NCBI GenBank assembly: GCA_002401775.2
Contig: NVUB02000084.1
Coordinates: forward strand, 1-41,510
Direction: 5' to 3'
Source: Ectothiorhodospiraceae bacterium
Lineage (GTDB): Bacteria > Pseudomonadota > Gammaproteobacteria > SZUA-152
Length of the DNA: 41,510 nucleotides
Shown piece by piece: positions 18,214 to 27,108 of this stretch. Positions within the stretch are counted from its first letter, which is position 1. Every line of letters begins with the position of its first letter. Under the pieces are notes generated by a model. It saw nothing but the letters and a program-made list of their open reading frames with translations. It did no database searches and had not been told where the DNA came from. The position numbers were made by a program, and so were the translations under genes.

Positions 18214-18473
18214 TAATCAGGCAACGAAAGGGGGGTGTCAGTGCCAAGACTTTCCGCCCATGCCTGGACAGATTGGTGGTCGATAACATTCCCCTGGTCT
18301 ACGTCAGTTAGTGCTTCTAGCGTTAAACGATGACGTTCTTCTGCCTGATCGACCCATGCGACTAACGCCTGTTTCACGATCCAGGCTTTAGACCGTTCAA
18401 GGCGCTGTGCCAGATCATCGATTTTATCGGCCAATGGTAAGGGAATATGCGTTGTAACAACTTTGGTTTCCAT
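18213..18473 (-). CDS. parD: Ribbon-helix-helix antitoxin of the ParE pair
   Basis: 86 residues from METKVVTTHIPLPLADKIDD. The N-terminal beta strand plus helices (SKAWIVKQALVAWVDQAE) form a CopG/ParD-like ribbon-helix-helix DNA-binding domain, and the acidic tail should wrap the toxin. The frame opens at 18500, but that ATG lies within the upstream direct repeats, so 18473 is chosen. It is the first gene of the parDE operon. Confidence 0.83.
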   Translation of the reverse strand: METKVVTTHIPLPLADKIDDLAQRLERSKAWIVKQALVAWVDQAEERHRLTLEALTDVDQGNVIDHQSVQAWAESLGTDTPLSLPD

Positions 18474-18490
18474 GATGGAATCTCTATCAA

Positions 18491-18520
18491 TGTTAATCAA
18501 TGTTAATCATAGTTAATCAA
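18491..18520. promoter_or_regulatory. parDE operator: three 10-bp direct repeats
   Basis: TGTTAATCAA, TGTTAATCAT and AGTTAATCAA follow each other without a gap, 17 bp upstream of the antitoxin ATG. A fourth weak unit (TCTCTATCAA) is at 18481. One repeat per helical turn is what cooperatively binding ribbon-helix-helix dimers need, so these are the likely autoregulatory sites. Confidence 0.7.
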
Positions 18521-18534
18521 ACTGGTTTAGGCAA

Positions 18535-18600
18535 TATTAATGTCTGAAATAAGTGGTGGCGTTTACTGGCCGTTCCTGTCGGGTTTTAGTATGAGTGCTT
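18535..18600. repeat. 66-bp direct repeat, right copy
   Basis: Matches 16475-16540 in the same orientation with a few substitutions and a one-base gap; the GTTTACTGGCCGTTCCTGTC core is exact. It leads directly into the heptamer tract. Confidence 0.8.
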
Positions 18601-18641
18601 AGTGCTAAGTGCTAAGTGCTGAGGACTAAGGACTAAGGACT
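18593..18641. repeat. Tandem heptanucleotide repeat
   Basis: Seven uninterrupted 7-mers: four of the type (A)AGTGCT followed by three of the type (A)AGGACT. The units are clean and in phase, unlike the degenerate tracts at 16533 and 17831. Confidence 0.8.
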
Positions 18642-18648
18642 GGGTTTT

Positions 18649-18810
18649 CGTAGGTCAGGTTGCGCAGCTACCTGACAATATGCCGCCAGGCATCACATTC
18701 GCGCAAAATTCCTTCCTGCAATTTCATTCTATGTAGGGTTGAAAATGGCCATGGAGCATAGACATTATTTAACCGTAAAAATGTCACGTAGCTGCGCAAC
18801 CTGACCTACG
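18649..18810. mobile_element. Short MITE-like element with 28-bp terminal inverted repeats
   Basis: Termini at 18649-18676 and 18783-18810 match in inverse orientation at 27 of 28 positions and begin CGTAGGTCAGGTTGCGCAGC. The left terminus contains a GTCAGGT/ACCTGAC dyad of its own. The 106-bp interior has no ORF. A second, left-half copy lies at 40623. Structure fits a non-autonomous or REP-type element mobilised in trans. Confidence 0.7.
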
Positions 18811-19023
18811 GAACTCCAGGCTCCTGTGCGGGGAAATTTAACGGGTTGTCACTAAAGAAGATTGTACTGAAATTAGATTTAACCCATTCGGTTTTGTGCA
18901 TGGATGCATTTACTGCTGGTACACTAGCCGCATGACCCCATCCCATCTAGAATGCAGTGAATTCATTCCGAAATCAGGTGGCTTCCCGTTAGCACCTATC
19001 GGACATCAAACCACAAGGCCGTT

Positions 19024-19524
19024 ATGATCCCAACACTTTTTGTTATTCTTGTATATATCGTCGGTCCCATCGCTATCCTGACGTGGGCGGTAAAGCGTTA
19101 CCGTCACGGCGTTAAGCCTGCATTTGGTGAGGTAGTGGTGGTCTCGCTTGCGGTATTCCTTATGGCGTTGTTTGCCTTTACGACCACCTGGAATACTTCT
19201 GACGATGACGACCAGGAAGTTGTGCAGATCGTGCAAGAACTTACCGAGCGTTATGACTTCCCTGTCAAGGCGCAGTTTGCTGAACGCCCGGCCGTGGAGG
19301 GCGTTGCAAAGCCTCGGCGTCTGGAAATCCGCGTTTACGGTGTTATCACAAGTCCTGAGCAGGCTAAAGTGGTGAATGTATTAAAGAAATTGCGTAAACA
19401 GATAGCCTCCAAGCCTATCGTGGTGCATTTTATGCGTAAAGAAGTGTGGGAAGAGAATGCGGATGGCTCTCGACAACCTCGGCGTGATCGTGAGGAATTA
19501 TTGCGGAAAGTGCGGGTTGAATAA
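19024..19524 (+). CDS. Hypothetical small membrane protein
   Basis: 166 residues. Two hydrophobic segments lie near the N-terminus: LFVILVYIVGPIAILTWAV, about 5-23, and VVVVSLAVFLMALFAFTT, about 37-54. A short DDDDQE acidic turn leads to a soluble domain of about 110 residues with alternating strands and helices (RRLEIRVYGVITSPEQAKVV, KPIVVHFMRKEVWEE). I do not recognise a family. The topology suggests an inner-membrane anchor with a soluble tail. It stands alone between mobile sequences, without an obvious partner. Confidence 0.6.
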   Translation: MIPTLFVILVYIVGPIAILTWAVKRYRHGVKPAFGEVVVVSLAVFLMALFAFTTTWNTSDDDDQEVVQIVQELTERYDFPVKAQFAERPAVEGVAKPRRLEIRVYGVITSPEQAKVVNVLKKLRKQIASKPIVVHFMRKEVWEENADGSRQPRRDREELLRKVRVE

Positions 19525-19735
19525 TTGATTTTAATGCCAGTCAACAATTTAATGTCAGTCAACAAGGAGATGAATGTGACGAAATTGGGTGCATTCATCG
19601 GTGCAAATCTTAAAGGCTATGTTTGAAAATGACAGGTAAAATGTTGGAGAGTTGGATGTAAATACAGATAATACTCGCAGTATGGGGTAAGGGTTGTAAA
19701 GGCTGAGGACTGAGTTGTATTTCTTCCTTAATCCT

Positions 19736-20033
19736 TATTTAGAAAACCGCGCCAGTTTAACTCTTGCCCGGTGAGCGTTGATGTTGTTTGAGAAGGTGGC
19801 CACCGAAAATGCTACTTTTCAAGTGGCTTGTACCAGGCAATGAAACCATTACCCTGCCAACACAGTAATTTGATTTTATCGCGCCAGCGGTTACAAAATA
19901 CAAACAGTGCATCGATAGTGGGAGAAAGCCCGATTTCCTGTTCTTCCAATATCGATAAACCATCGGTGGATTTACGCATGACCACGGGGTCAGCATAGAG
20001 AAAGACTTGGTTATCATTACCCGGCCGCAACAT
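19736..20033 (-). pseudogene. IS66-family tnpB relic
   Basis: Read leftward, the sequence gives MLRPGNDNQVFLYADPVVMR, then STDGLSILEEQEIGLSPTID, ALFVFCNRWRDKIKLLCWQG and FIAWYKPLEK. A TAG stop follows, and in-frame HFRWPP..LTGQELNW continues beyond it. This is the TnpB (OrfB) accessory protein of IS66 elements with an internal stop and altered residues (ADPVVMRKST for the usual ADPVDMRKSI). No tnpC or terminal repeats were seen. The rest of 19525-20388 holds nothing else recognisable. Confidence 0.75.
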
Positions 20034-20388
20034 TAGGACGCCTCTTGTAGAGACCGAACGATCACTAGCAATACTGTTTCCAGGGCCACGACAAGAAATT
20101 CCAGCGATCGATGTGAATATTGGCGATATCGAGCTCACCTAACTGAAGCTATGTTTTGTCGCTGTGCACATGGTTTTTGGCCAAGTTGACGTCATAACTG
20201 CGACTTGAAAAGATTATTTCAAGCGCTGGCGATTCTTTATGTAGGGACTTTGGTAATATTCCCTCTGGCGATGCTAACTAAATTTTTGTAGACTCTTGGC
20301 TTCAAAAAAACCTCCGAAAACTATATTACGGAGCGTTAATAAAATGTATGCGTGGGGTGTGTAGCCTGGCCTATTTGGTCTCTAGGTT

Positions 20389-20417
20389 TTGTCAAAGACG
20401 TTTTTCCAATATATAAA
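20389..20417 (+). promoter_or_regulatory. Sigma-70-like promoter for the RHS toxin gene
   Basis: TTGTCA (20389-20394) and TATAAA (20412-20417), each one base off consensus, are separated by exactly 17 bp. It is the best promoter match in the gap and leaves a leader of about 75 nt before the ATG at 20497. Confidence 0.5.
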
Positions 20418-20496
20418 TTAAACAAATTGTGCTACCGAGCATCTGCTTGGATGCGCTAGTGTGCGGTTGTAATTTTACTTGGGAGTTAGGGGATTT

Positions 20497-23400
20497 ATGG
20501 ATATGTTGTTTGTCAGGAAGCTTGTCACGTTTGCTTCGGTTTTCCTTTTTACATTATCAGCACAAGCTGAGACTGAAACTGAAACACAGTTTAACGGAGT
20601 CACTAAAGGGGCATTCGCTGTCAGCCCGAGCGGTGCGGCAACATATTCTATCCCTATTGAAGTGCCACCGGGCATAGCAGGGCTGCAACCGGAACTTGCT
20701 CTTTCATACAATAGCCAAGGCGGTAATGGATTACTCGGTATGGGCTGGTCACTCTCTGGTCTTTCCGCGATTACTCGTTGCCCAAAAAACTACGCACAGG
20801 ATGGCGAAATAGTTGGCGTTAAACTTGAAGATACCGATCGATATTGCCTCAATGGTCAGCGTCTCATGGTGGTTAATGGTATGGCTTACGGCACCAGTGG
20901 AGCGGAATATCGTACCGAAATGGATTCTTTTGCCAAGGTTACTTCTTACGGCACTGGTTATAATAATGATGGGCCTGCTTACTTTAAAGTTCAAACCAAA
21001 GCAGGGCGTATTATTGAATTCGGTAATACGTCGAACTCTAACGTAAATGTCACGATACAAAGCAGTGGACAACAAAGAACTTTATTGTGGGCGGTTAACA
21101 AAATAAGTGACACCGTTGGAAATAATTTAACCATTTCATACATTGAAGAATCAAGTATTGGGCATTTTCGTGTGTCTCGGATGGATTATGGTAATGGCAA
21201 TCTTTCGGTACGTTTTGAGTATCCGCGTGACTTAAATCCTGCTTCTGGACGAAGTGACCAAAACATAGGATATATCGCAGGTGCTACGTATAGCACTCCT
21301 ACAATGTTATCTAATGTAAAGACATACCGCGGAGAAAATATAGTTCGTGATTTCCGACTTAATTATGCCATGGGTGATGCGACAGCAAGATACAGAATTT
21401 CAAAAATCACTGAGTGCGTCCAGAACTCTACATGTAAAGATTTAAATTATTTTCATTACACAGATATTGACACGATTTTTACATTTTACGGGAGTCAAGA
21501 TCGACCGGAGTCTGGTTGGAGTTCATTTAAAACACTCACTGGCGATGTAAATGGTGATGGGCTAACCGATATTATTTGGAATAGTACAGGTTCACCGAAT
21601 CGTACATATGTTGGTATATCGAATGGTGATGGCACGTTTGATATGAGGCCAAAGCAAGATCGACCGGGGTCTGGATGGAGTTCTTTTAAAACACTCACTG
21701 GCGATGTAAATGGTGATGGGCTAACCGATATAATTTGGAATAGTACAGGTTCACCGAATCGTACATATGTGGGTATATCGAATGGTGATGGCACGTTTGA
21801 TATGAGGCCAAAGCAGGATCGAACGGAATCTGGTTGGAGTTCGTATAAAACACTCACTGGCGATGTAAATGGTGATGGCTTAACCGATATAATTTGGAAT
21901 AGTACAGGTTCATCTAATCGTACATATGTCGGCTTATCGAATGGTGATGGCACGTTTGATATGAGGCCAAAGCAGGATCGGTCTGAGACTGGGTGGAGTT
22001 CTTTTAAAACACTCACTGGCGATGTAAATGGTGATGGGCTAACCGATATAATTTGGAATAGTACAGGTTCACCGAATCGTACATATGTTGGTATATCGAA
22101 TGGTGACGGTACCTTTGATATGAAGCCTAAGCAAGATCGACTGGAATCTGGTTGGAGTTCTTTTAAAACGCTCACCGGTGATGTAAATGGTGATGGGTTG
22201 ACTGATATTATTTGGAATAGTACAGGTTCACCGAATCGTACATATATTGGTTTATCGAAAGGTGATGGCACGTTTGACATGAAGCCTAAGCAGGATCGGT
22301 CAGAGTCTGGCTGGAGTTCGTATAAAACACTCACTGGCGATGTGAATGGTGATGGACTAACCGATATTATTTGGAATAGTACAGGTTCATCTAACCGCAC
22401 ATATATCGGTTTATCGAATGGTGATGGCACATTTGATATGAAGCCTAAGCAAGATCGACCGGGGTCTGGTTGGAGTTCGTATAAAACGCTCACTGGTGAT
22501 GTAAATGGTGATGGAGTCACCGATATTATTTGGAATAGCACGGGTACCATTAACCGTACTTATGTTGGTGTACCTAATGAGGCTGGCCTTCCTGTTGATT
22601 CAATGTGGAAATATGTCGGTATAAATAATTTAACTAAAAAAATAAATTACCAACCAATGACCAATGACAGCATATATACAAAATACAACCAATCCCTATA
22701 CCCGGTTCGAGACATACAAAATGCAATGTACGTGGTTGAGACTGTCACAGCTGACAACGGTATAGGCGGCCAAAAAACCAGGAATTATCACTACGAAGGC
22801 GCCAAAGTAAATCTATTAGGGCGAGGTTTTCTTGGATTTGCTAAACAGACAGTCACAACGGCTGTTAATGGCTTGGTTACTGGCATTGCGTCCACTGATT
22901 TTCGCCAGGACTATCCTTATAGCGGCAGTGTCTCACATGCAGAAGTACGTTTAAGTAATGGTGCTTTAGTGGGGCAATCGGATTTTTTGTATGATTATCT
23001 GGGGACTATTGGAAACGGTCCTATATATCCTTATCAAACATCAAATACCAAAAAGAAACATGAAATAGACGGCTCATTGGTCAGCTCAACTGTCACTACC
23101 ACGACGCTGGAATCAACTTTATACAGCGATGCATATGATCGAGACACGGTTAATGTTGATGTAAAAAATGCTTGGGGAGTTACTACTCATCGCACCACTT
23201 CGGTCAATGACTTTGCGGCGCCGAATCAAAATGGCAACTGGTTGCTTGGGCGAATGACTAAATCGGTCATTACGGCAAATAATTTTGTTGATGCTATTGT
23301 AACGAGAGAAAGCACATTTGATTATTACTACGGTAGCGGATTATTAAAAACAGAAATTCGCGAGCCGGGTGCTGAGGCGAATGATGTTGAAAGTGTGTAT

Positions 23401-26400
23401 CTCAAAACTGCGTATATCTATGACACCTTTGGCCATAAAAAAAGAGTTACCGTGAGTGGTGCTGTGTCGGCAAAAAACAAGATTGCAACGCGCTTTACTA
23501 AAACTACATATGCCTATACCAATCCGGCATTCCCGTCGGTAACGGTAACCAACCACCTTGGGGAAGCGGAAAAACGTATTTACGATGCCCGCTGGGGCAA
23601 GTTGGTTTCTGTCGCAGGGCCTGATGATAAAGCCTACAACCGTGCCACTACCTTTGGATACAACGCGTTTGGGCGTAAAAACCTGGAAAGCCGTATCGAC
23701 GGCACTCAAACCACTTGGGAACGCTATTGGTGCGATGCGGCCTCGCAGATTACTTGCGAAACAGGTGAGGTGTATTACCAGCGTGAAGAGTCCTCGGGTG
23801 AAGCGCCATCCACTATTTTTTATGACAAGCTGGGCCGCCAAATTCGCAGTGTCACCACAGGCTTTAACAATGCCACTATTGCTAAAGACACCGACTACGA
23901 TGCCCGTATGCGAGTACAACGAGTGTCACGCAATTATCTCCTGGGTAGCGGAACTCGTTATTGGGCTGTGAATACCTATGATGCATTGAGCCGTGTTAAA
24001 ACGGCCACCGCGCCGGATAACAGTGTTAGCACAACGACCTATGCCGGTCTAAAAACATCTATTACCCGTCAACGAACGGGCGCCAATGGTTTTACAAGTC
24101 TCACTTCTAGCCAAACCAGAAACCCCATGGGACAGGTGGTTAAGGCGACGGATGCTGATTACAACGAAACCACGTATACCTATACACCGTTTGGGAATCC
24201 CAATATCACAACTGATTCGGCAAACAACCAAATCACAATGGCGTATGACATCCGTGGACGTAAAAAGTCCATGAATGACCCAGACCTGGGTCATTGGAAG
24301 TACGAATACGACGCCATTGGTAACCTGCGCAAACAAACGGATGCCAGACTACAAAGTTTTGTGATGACATACGATACGTTAAACCGGTTAACCGCTCGTA
24401 GGGATCAGTCACTTGGACAAACCAGTAACTGGGCTTATTACAGCGTTACCGATACTCTCACTAATCGTAGTGTAGGACGAATCAAAAGTGTGTCGCGCTC
24501 AGCAGATCGCTATAACGAAACATACCAATACGACAAATTGGGACGTGGCAGTTCAGCCGTTACTACTCAGGGTGGTTTGCGGTTTGTCGTGAATACCGAT
24601 TATTACCCCAATAGTAGCCGAGTCCGTAACGTCACCTATCCATCGTCTGGCACTCTTGGACGGGCCAAAGTTCGTAGTGTTTACGACAACGTGGGTAACT
24701 TGTCCAAAGTAGTGGACGGTAACGACACTTCGGCATCTCCTTTAGCCTACTGGACGGCTGTGATTGCCAATGTTGATGGTGAAGTTACCTGGGAGACCCT
24801 AGGCAACGGCCTCACCACGCTAAGGGGTTTTAACCCGTCGACAGGCCGGCTGAAATCCATCAGTACGGGAGCCAACAGCAAAATTCAAGATCTTGAATAT
24901 GGTTTTGATAGTGTCGGCAATCTGGAATACCGCAAAGATAATAATCAAATATTGGGCGTCACTGGAGTGACCGAGGCCTTTTATTACGATGACTTAAATC
25001 GATTGGAAACGGCGAAACGTAACGGTAGTGCCTATCAAACCATTAGCTACGATAGCTTGGGGAATATTCGCGGTAAATCCGGTGTGGGCAATTATGCATA
25101 CAATGGCACTAACGGTGCAGGCCCTCATGCCGTCAGCAGTATTGGTGGTGCGCAACTGAGTTATGACGCTAATGGTAATATGGTTTCCGGCCGTGGCCGC
25201 ACGGTAAACTACACCACCTTCAACAAGCCCAGCTTCATTCGCAAGGGCACTTCGAATATACGATTTACCTACAATCCGGAAAATGCCCGCTACAAAAAGG
25301 TCACCACCACGTCAGCGGGTACCTCCACCCAATACAATATTGGCAAACTGTTTGAACGACTCACGAAACCAAATGGTATCGTGGAATACAAAAACTACAT
25401 CTTTGCTGGCGGTGCCATGGTTGCCATTGACACACGTCGCAGTATCGGCACGAAGGAAACCGATTATGTGCACACAGATCACATCGGCTCCACAGATGTC
25501 ATTACCAAGAGTAATGGTGTTGTTAAAGAACGCCTCAGTTATGACCCCTTTGGTAAATATCGCTCAGGACGATGGAATGACGGTGCGTTAGCACAACTCA
25601 TTTCGAGCATTACGCCGCGCGGATTCACCGGGCATGAAATGCTACCCGAGGTTGGCCTCATTCATATGAATGGACGAGTCTACGATCCAGACCTGGGACG
25701 TTTCGTCAGTGCCGACCCGTTCATACAATTTCCGTACTACAGCCAAAGCCTGAATCGTTATAGTTATGTATTGAATAACCCGTTGTCGAATATTGATCCT
25801 ACTGGATTTAGGACTATTTTTGACAAGGCAGGTGACGGGTTGCGAAACACGGGGGATTTCCTTAGTGAAAACAGCACTGCGATAGTGGCACTTGGAAAAA
25901 TATATGTCGGCGGGCAGTTAATGGCTGCGGGAGTTGTGATATGCGACGGATCGGGTGGGGCCGCATGTCCTGTTGGTGTTGCACACTTTGCCGCGGGTTT
26001 TTATCTTGTGGGCGATGGCTTATGTGATTTAGAGGTAACCTGTAAAATTAAAATAGCCGCTGCGGAGAACGGGGTTCAGTACTCTACTGACCTTGGAGGA
26101 TCTGGTTCGTCGTATGATAGTGAGGATAGCCCTGTGACGGGTTCAGGCGGAAATAACGATATGGGTATTTCAAGTGAGGAGATACCGCAAAACCCGTATG
26201 AAGCTTTTTTTACCGCGGATAATACGGTTGAAGGTGGTGCTTCTGGTATTGATGACCAGACTGAAGCCGTATTCTCTCTATATGGAATGGATAGAGAAGA
26301 TCCATTTAGCCTTTCAAGGCAAGAAGATAGTGTTCAGGTGGCCTGTGGTCCCCTTACTGGGGTCTGTATTCAAATAGTCCGAGCGATTATTTCACGTTGG

Positions 26401-26754
26401 GCTGGCAAGGCAGTTACTAAGAAAGCGGTAGCTGGAAGAATTACTGGTTACACACGGCATGGATTAAATCAAGCAGTTGGGCGTAATGGAGGTAAAGGGG
26501 TTAAAGCCAAAAATATGCTTGATGCAGTGCGAAACCCTAAGAAAATTATTAATGGTTCAGATGGGGCTACAATTTATCGAGGGCAGCGAGCAACAGTAAT
26601 TCTTAACTCTAGCGGTAGAGTAATAACTACCTATGGACGATCAAGAGGATCTCAAATATGGTCGCAGGGGTCATCAAGATTATCTGGAAGTGGGGCAGCT
26701 CAAAGAAGAGCTAACGAGCTTGGGTTTAGTTACAGCCCTAGAGCCATTAGGTAG
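20497..26754 (+). CDS. Secreted SpvB/RHS-type polymorphic toxin
   Basis: About 2085 residues. A signal peptide ends LFTLSAQA around residue 24. A SpvB-like N-terminal domain follows (GAATYSIPIEVPPGIAGLQP, LSYNSQGGNGLLGMGWSLSG). Seven 53-residue repeats with DVNGDGLTD and NGDGTFD calcium-binding-like loops cover about 334-704, then a TcdB-like linker and many YD/RHS repeats. The RHS core near 1650-1771 ends RVYDPDLGRFVSADP and NNPLSNIDPTG. The variable tip of ~310 residues ends in a probable RNase domain (GYTRHGLNQAVGRNGGKG at ~1984, then MLDAVRNPKKI and VITTYG), resembling BECR-fold/DUF4258-like toxins. The RHS shell would encapsulate the tip. A start at 20497 rather than 20479 places GGAG and the signal peptide properly. 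The export route is inferred to be Sec-dependent; toxin activity is inferred. Confidence 0.85.
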   Translation: MDMLFVRKLVTFASVFLFTLSAQAETETETQFNGVTKGAFAVSPSGAATYSIPIEVPPGIAGLQPELALSYNSQGGNGLLGMGWSLSGLSAITRCPKNYAQDGEIVGVKLEDTDRYCLNGQRLMVVNGMAYGTSGAEYRTEMDSFAKVTSYGTGYNNDGPAYFKVQTKAGRIIEFGNTSNSNVNVTIQSSGQQRTLLWAVNKISDTVGNNLTISYIEESSIGHFRVSRMDYGNGNLSVRFEYPRDLNPASGRSDQNIGYIAGATYSTPTMLSNVKTYRGENIVRDFRLNYAMGDATARYRISKITECVQNSTCKDLNYFHYTDIDTIFTFYGSQDRPESGWSSFKTLTGDVNGDGLTDIIWNSTGSPNRTYVGISNGDGTFDMRPKQDRPGSGWSSFKTLTGDVNGDGLTDIIWNSTGSPNRTYVGISNGDGTFDMRPKQDRTESGWSSYKTLTGDVNGDGLTDIIWNSTGSSNRTYVGLSNGDGTFDMRPKQDRSETGWSSFKTLTGDVNGDGLTDIIWNSTGSPNRTYVGISNGDGTFDMKPKQDRLESGWSSFKTLTGDVNGDGLTDIIWNSTGSPNRTYIGLSKGDGTFDMKPKQDRSESGWSSYKTLTGDVNGDGLTDIIWNSTGSSNRTYIGLSNGDGTFDMKPKQDRPGSGWSSYKTLTGDVNGDGVTDIIWNSTGTINRTYVGVPNEAGLPVDSMWKYVGINNLTKKINYQPMTNDSIYTKYNQSLYPVRDIQNAMYVVETVTADNGIGGQKTRNYHYEGAKVNLLGRGFLGFAKQTVTTAVNGLVTGIASTDFRQDYPYSGSVSHAEVRLSNGALVGQSDFLYDYLGTIGNGPIYPYQTSNTKKKHEIDGSLVSSTVTTTTLESTLYSDAYDRDTVNVDVKNAWGVTTHRTTSVNDFAAPNQNGNWLLGRMTKSVITANNFVDAIVTRESTFDYYYGSGLLKTEIREPGAEANDVESVYLKTAYIYDTFGHKKRVTVSGAVSAKNKIATRFTKTTYAYTNPAFPSVTVTNHLGEAEKRIYDARWGKLVSVAGPDDKAYNRATTFGYNAFGRKNLESRIDGTQTTWERYWCDAASQITCETGEVYYQREESSGEAPSTIFYDKLGRQIRSVTTGFNNATIAKDTDYDARMRVQRVSRNYLLGSGTRYWAVNTYDALSRVKTATAPDNSVSTTTYAGLKTSITRQRTGANGFTSLTSSQTRNPMGQVVKATDADYNETTYTYTPFGNPNITTDSANNQITMAYDIRGRKKSMNDPDLGHWKYEYDAIGNLRKQTDARLQSFVMTYDTLNRLTARRDQSLGQTSNWAYYSVTDTLTNRSVGRIKSVSRSADRYNETYQYDKLGRGSSAVTTQGGLRFVVNTDYYPNSSRVRNVTYPSSGTLGRAKVRSVYDNVGNLSKVVDGNDTSASPLAYWTAVIANVDGEVTWETLGNGLTTLRGFNPSTGRLKSISTGANSKIQDLEYGFDSVGNLEYRKDNNQILGVTGVTEAFYYDDLNRLETAKRNGSAYQTISYDSLGNIRGKSGVGNYAYNGTNGAGPHAVSSIGGAQLSYDANGNMVSGRGRTVNYTTFNKPSFIRKGTSNIRFTYNPENARYKKVTTTSAGTSTQYNIGKLFERLTKPNGIVEYKNYIFAGGAMVAIDTRRSIGTKETDYVHTDHIGSTDVITKSNGVVKERLSYDPFGKYRSGRWNDGALAQLISSITPRGFTGHEMLPEVGLIHMNGRVYDPDLGRFVSADPFIQFPYYSQSLNRYSYVLNNPLSNIDPTGFRTIFDKAGDGLRNTGDFLSENSTAIVALGKIYVGGQLMAAGVVICDGSGGAACPVGVAHFAAGFYLVGDGLCDLEVTCKIKIAAAENGVQYSTDLGGSGSSYDSEDSPVTGSGGNNDMGISSEEIPQNPYEAFFTADNTVEGGASGIDDQTEAVFSLYGMDREDPFSLSRQEDSVQVACGPLTGVCIQIVRAIISRWAGKAVTKKAVAGRITGYTRHGLNQAVGRNGGKGVKAKNMLDAVRNPKKIINGSDGATIYRGQRATVILNSSGRVITTYGRSRGSQIWSQGSSRLSGSGAAQRRANELGFSYSPRAIR
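21496..22608. repeat. Seven 159-bp in-frame tandem repeats
   Basis: Units start at 21496, 21655, 21814, 21973, 22132, 22291 and 22450; the last diverges after TYVGV. Each encodes QDR..SGWSS(F/Y)KTLTG, then a DVNGDGLTD loop and an NGDGTFD loop. Units 1-3 and 4-6 share the same order of variants (F/SP, F/SP, Y/SS). This indicates a three-unit (477-bp) block duplication on top of the single-unit repeat. Near-identity at DNA level implies recent expansion or ongoing homogenisation. Confidence 0.9.
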
Positions 26755-26760
26755 AAAATA

Positions 26761-27039
26761 ATGCAAATTTTGATAAATAGTCTAGATATGGAGTTTTTGT
26801 TGGAAAGTTTTCAGAACGAAGATTTTTTGTCAGTATTCGAACAGGCTAAAAATGCAGGCGAGCATTTGGCAAAAGGGCAGTACCCTACTGGTAAATTTTT
26901 TGTAGCAATAACAGATAAAGATATTGATAGAGTCCAAGATGCACTATCTGTCTTGTTAACACAAAAAGGAATTGATGTTAATGGAGAGCTGAATGAAACT
27001 GGTCTAAGGATTGATGTCTTAATAGACCAGTTTAGTTGA
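26761..27039 (+). CDS. Candidate immunity protein for the RHS toxin
   Basis: 92 residues, acidic overall, with helical segments (SLDMEFLLESFQNEDFLSVF, DKDIDRVQDALSVLLTQKG). No signal peptide or membrane segment, so cytoplasmic. It starts 6 bp after the toxin stop codon on the same strand, the standard place for a cognate immunity gene in polymorphic toxin loci. I do not recognise a family; function is inferred from position, size and acidity against a basic toxin tip. Confidence 0.65.
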   Translation: MQILINSLDMEFLLESFQNEDFLSVFEQAKNAGEHLAKGQYPTGKFFVAITDKDIDRVQDALSVLLTQKGIDVNGELNETGLRIDVLIDQFS

Positions 27040-27046
27040 AAGTACA

Positions 27047-27077
27047 GTAGGTTGGGGTGAGGAACGAACCCCAACAA
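27047..27077. repeat. REP-like hairpin next to RAYT remnant
   Basis: GTTGGGGT (27051-27058) pairs perfectly with ACCCCAAC (27068-27075). It lies directly after the immunity gene stop and could also act as a transcript-end hairpin, though no T-run follows. REP hairpins next to RAYT genes are their expected substrates. Confidence 0.6.
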
Positions 27078-27108
27078 TGTTACGAAATAAAACAAAGGGG
27101 TTTATTTG

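Noticed and set aside
20034..20160. Extension of the IS66 tnpB frame upstream (20138 start)
   Set aside because: The added residues do not resemble TnpB; the conserved start is MLRPGND at 20033.
21495..22550. 351-residue ORF antisense to the toxin repeats
   Set aside because: It exists only because the 159-bp unit happens to lack stops in that frame; the protein is the same 53-residue nonsense repeat, without start signals.
21496..22608. CRISPR-like regular repeats
   Set aside because: Units are contiguous and coding, with no unique spacers. The heptamer tracts at 18593 are also spacerless. No cas genes are present.
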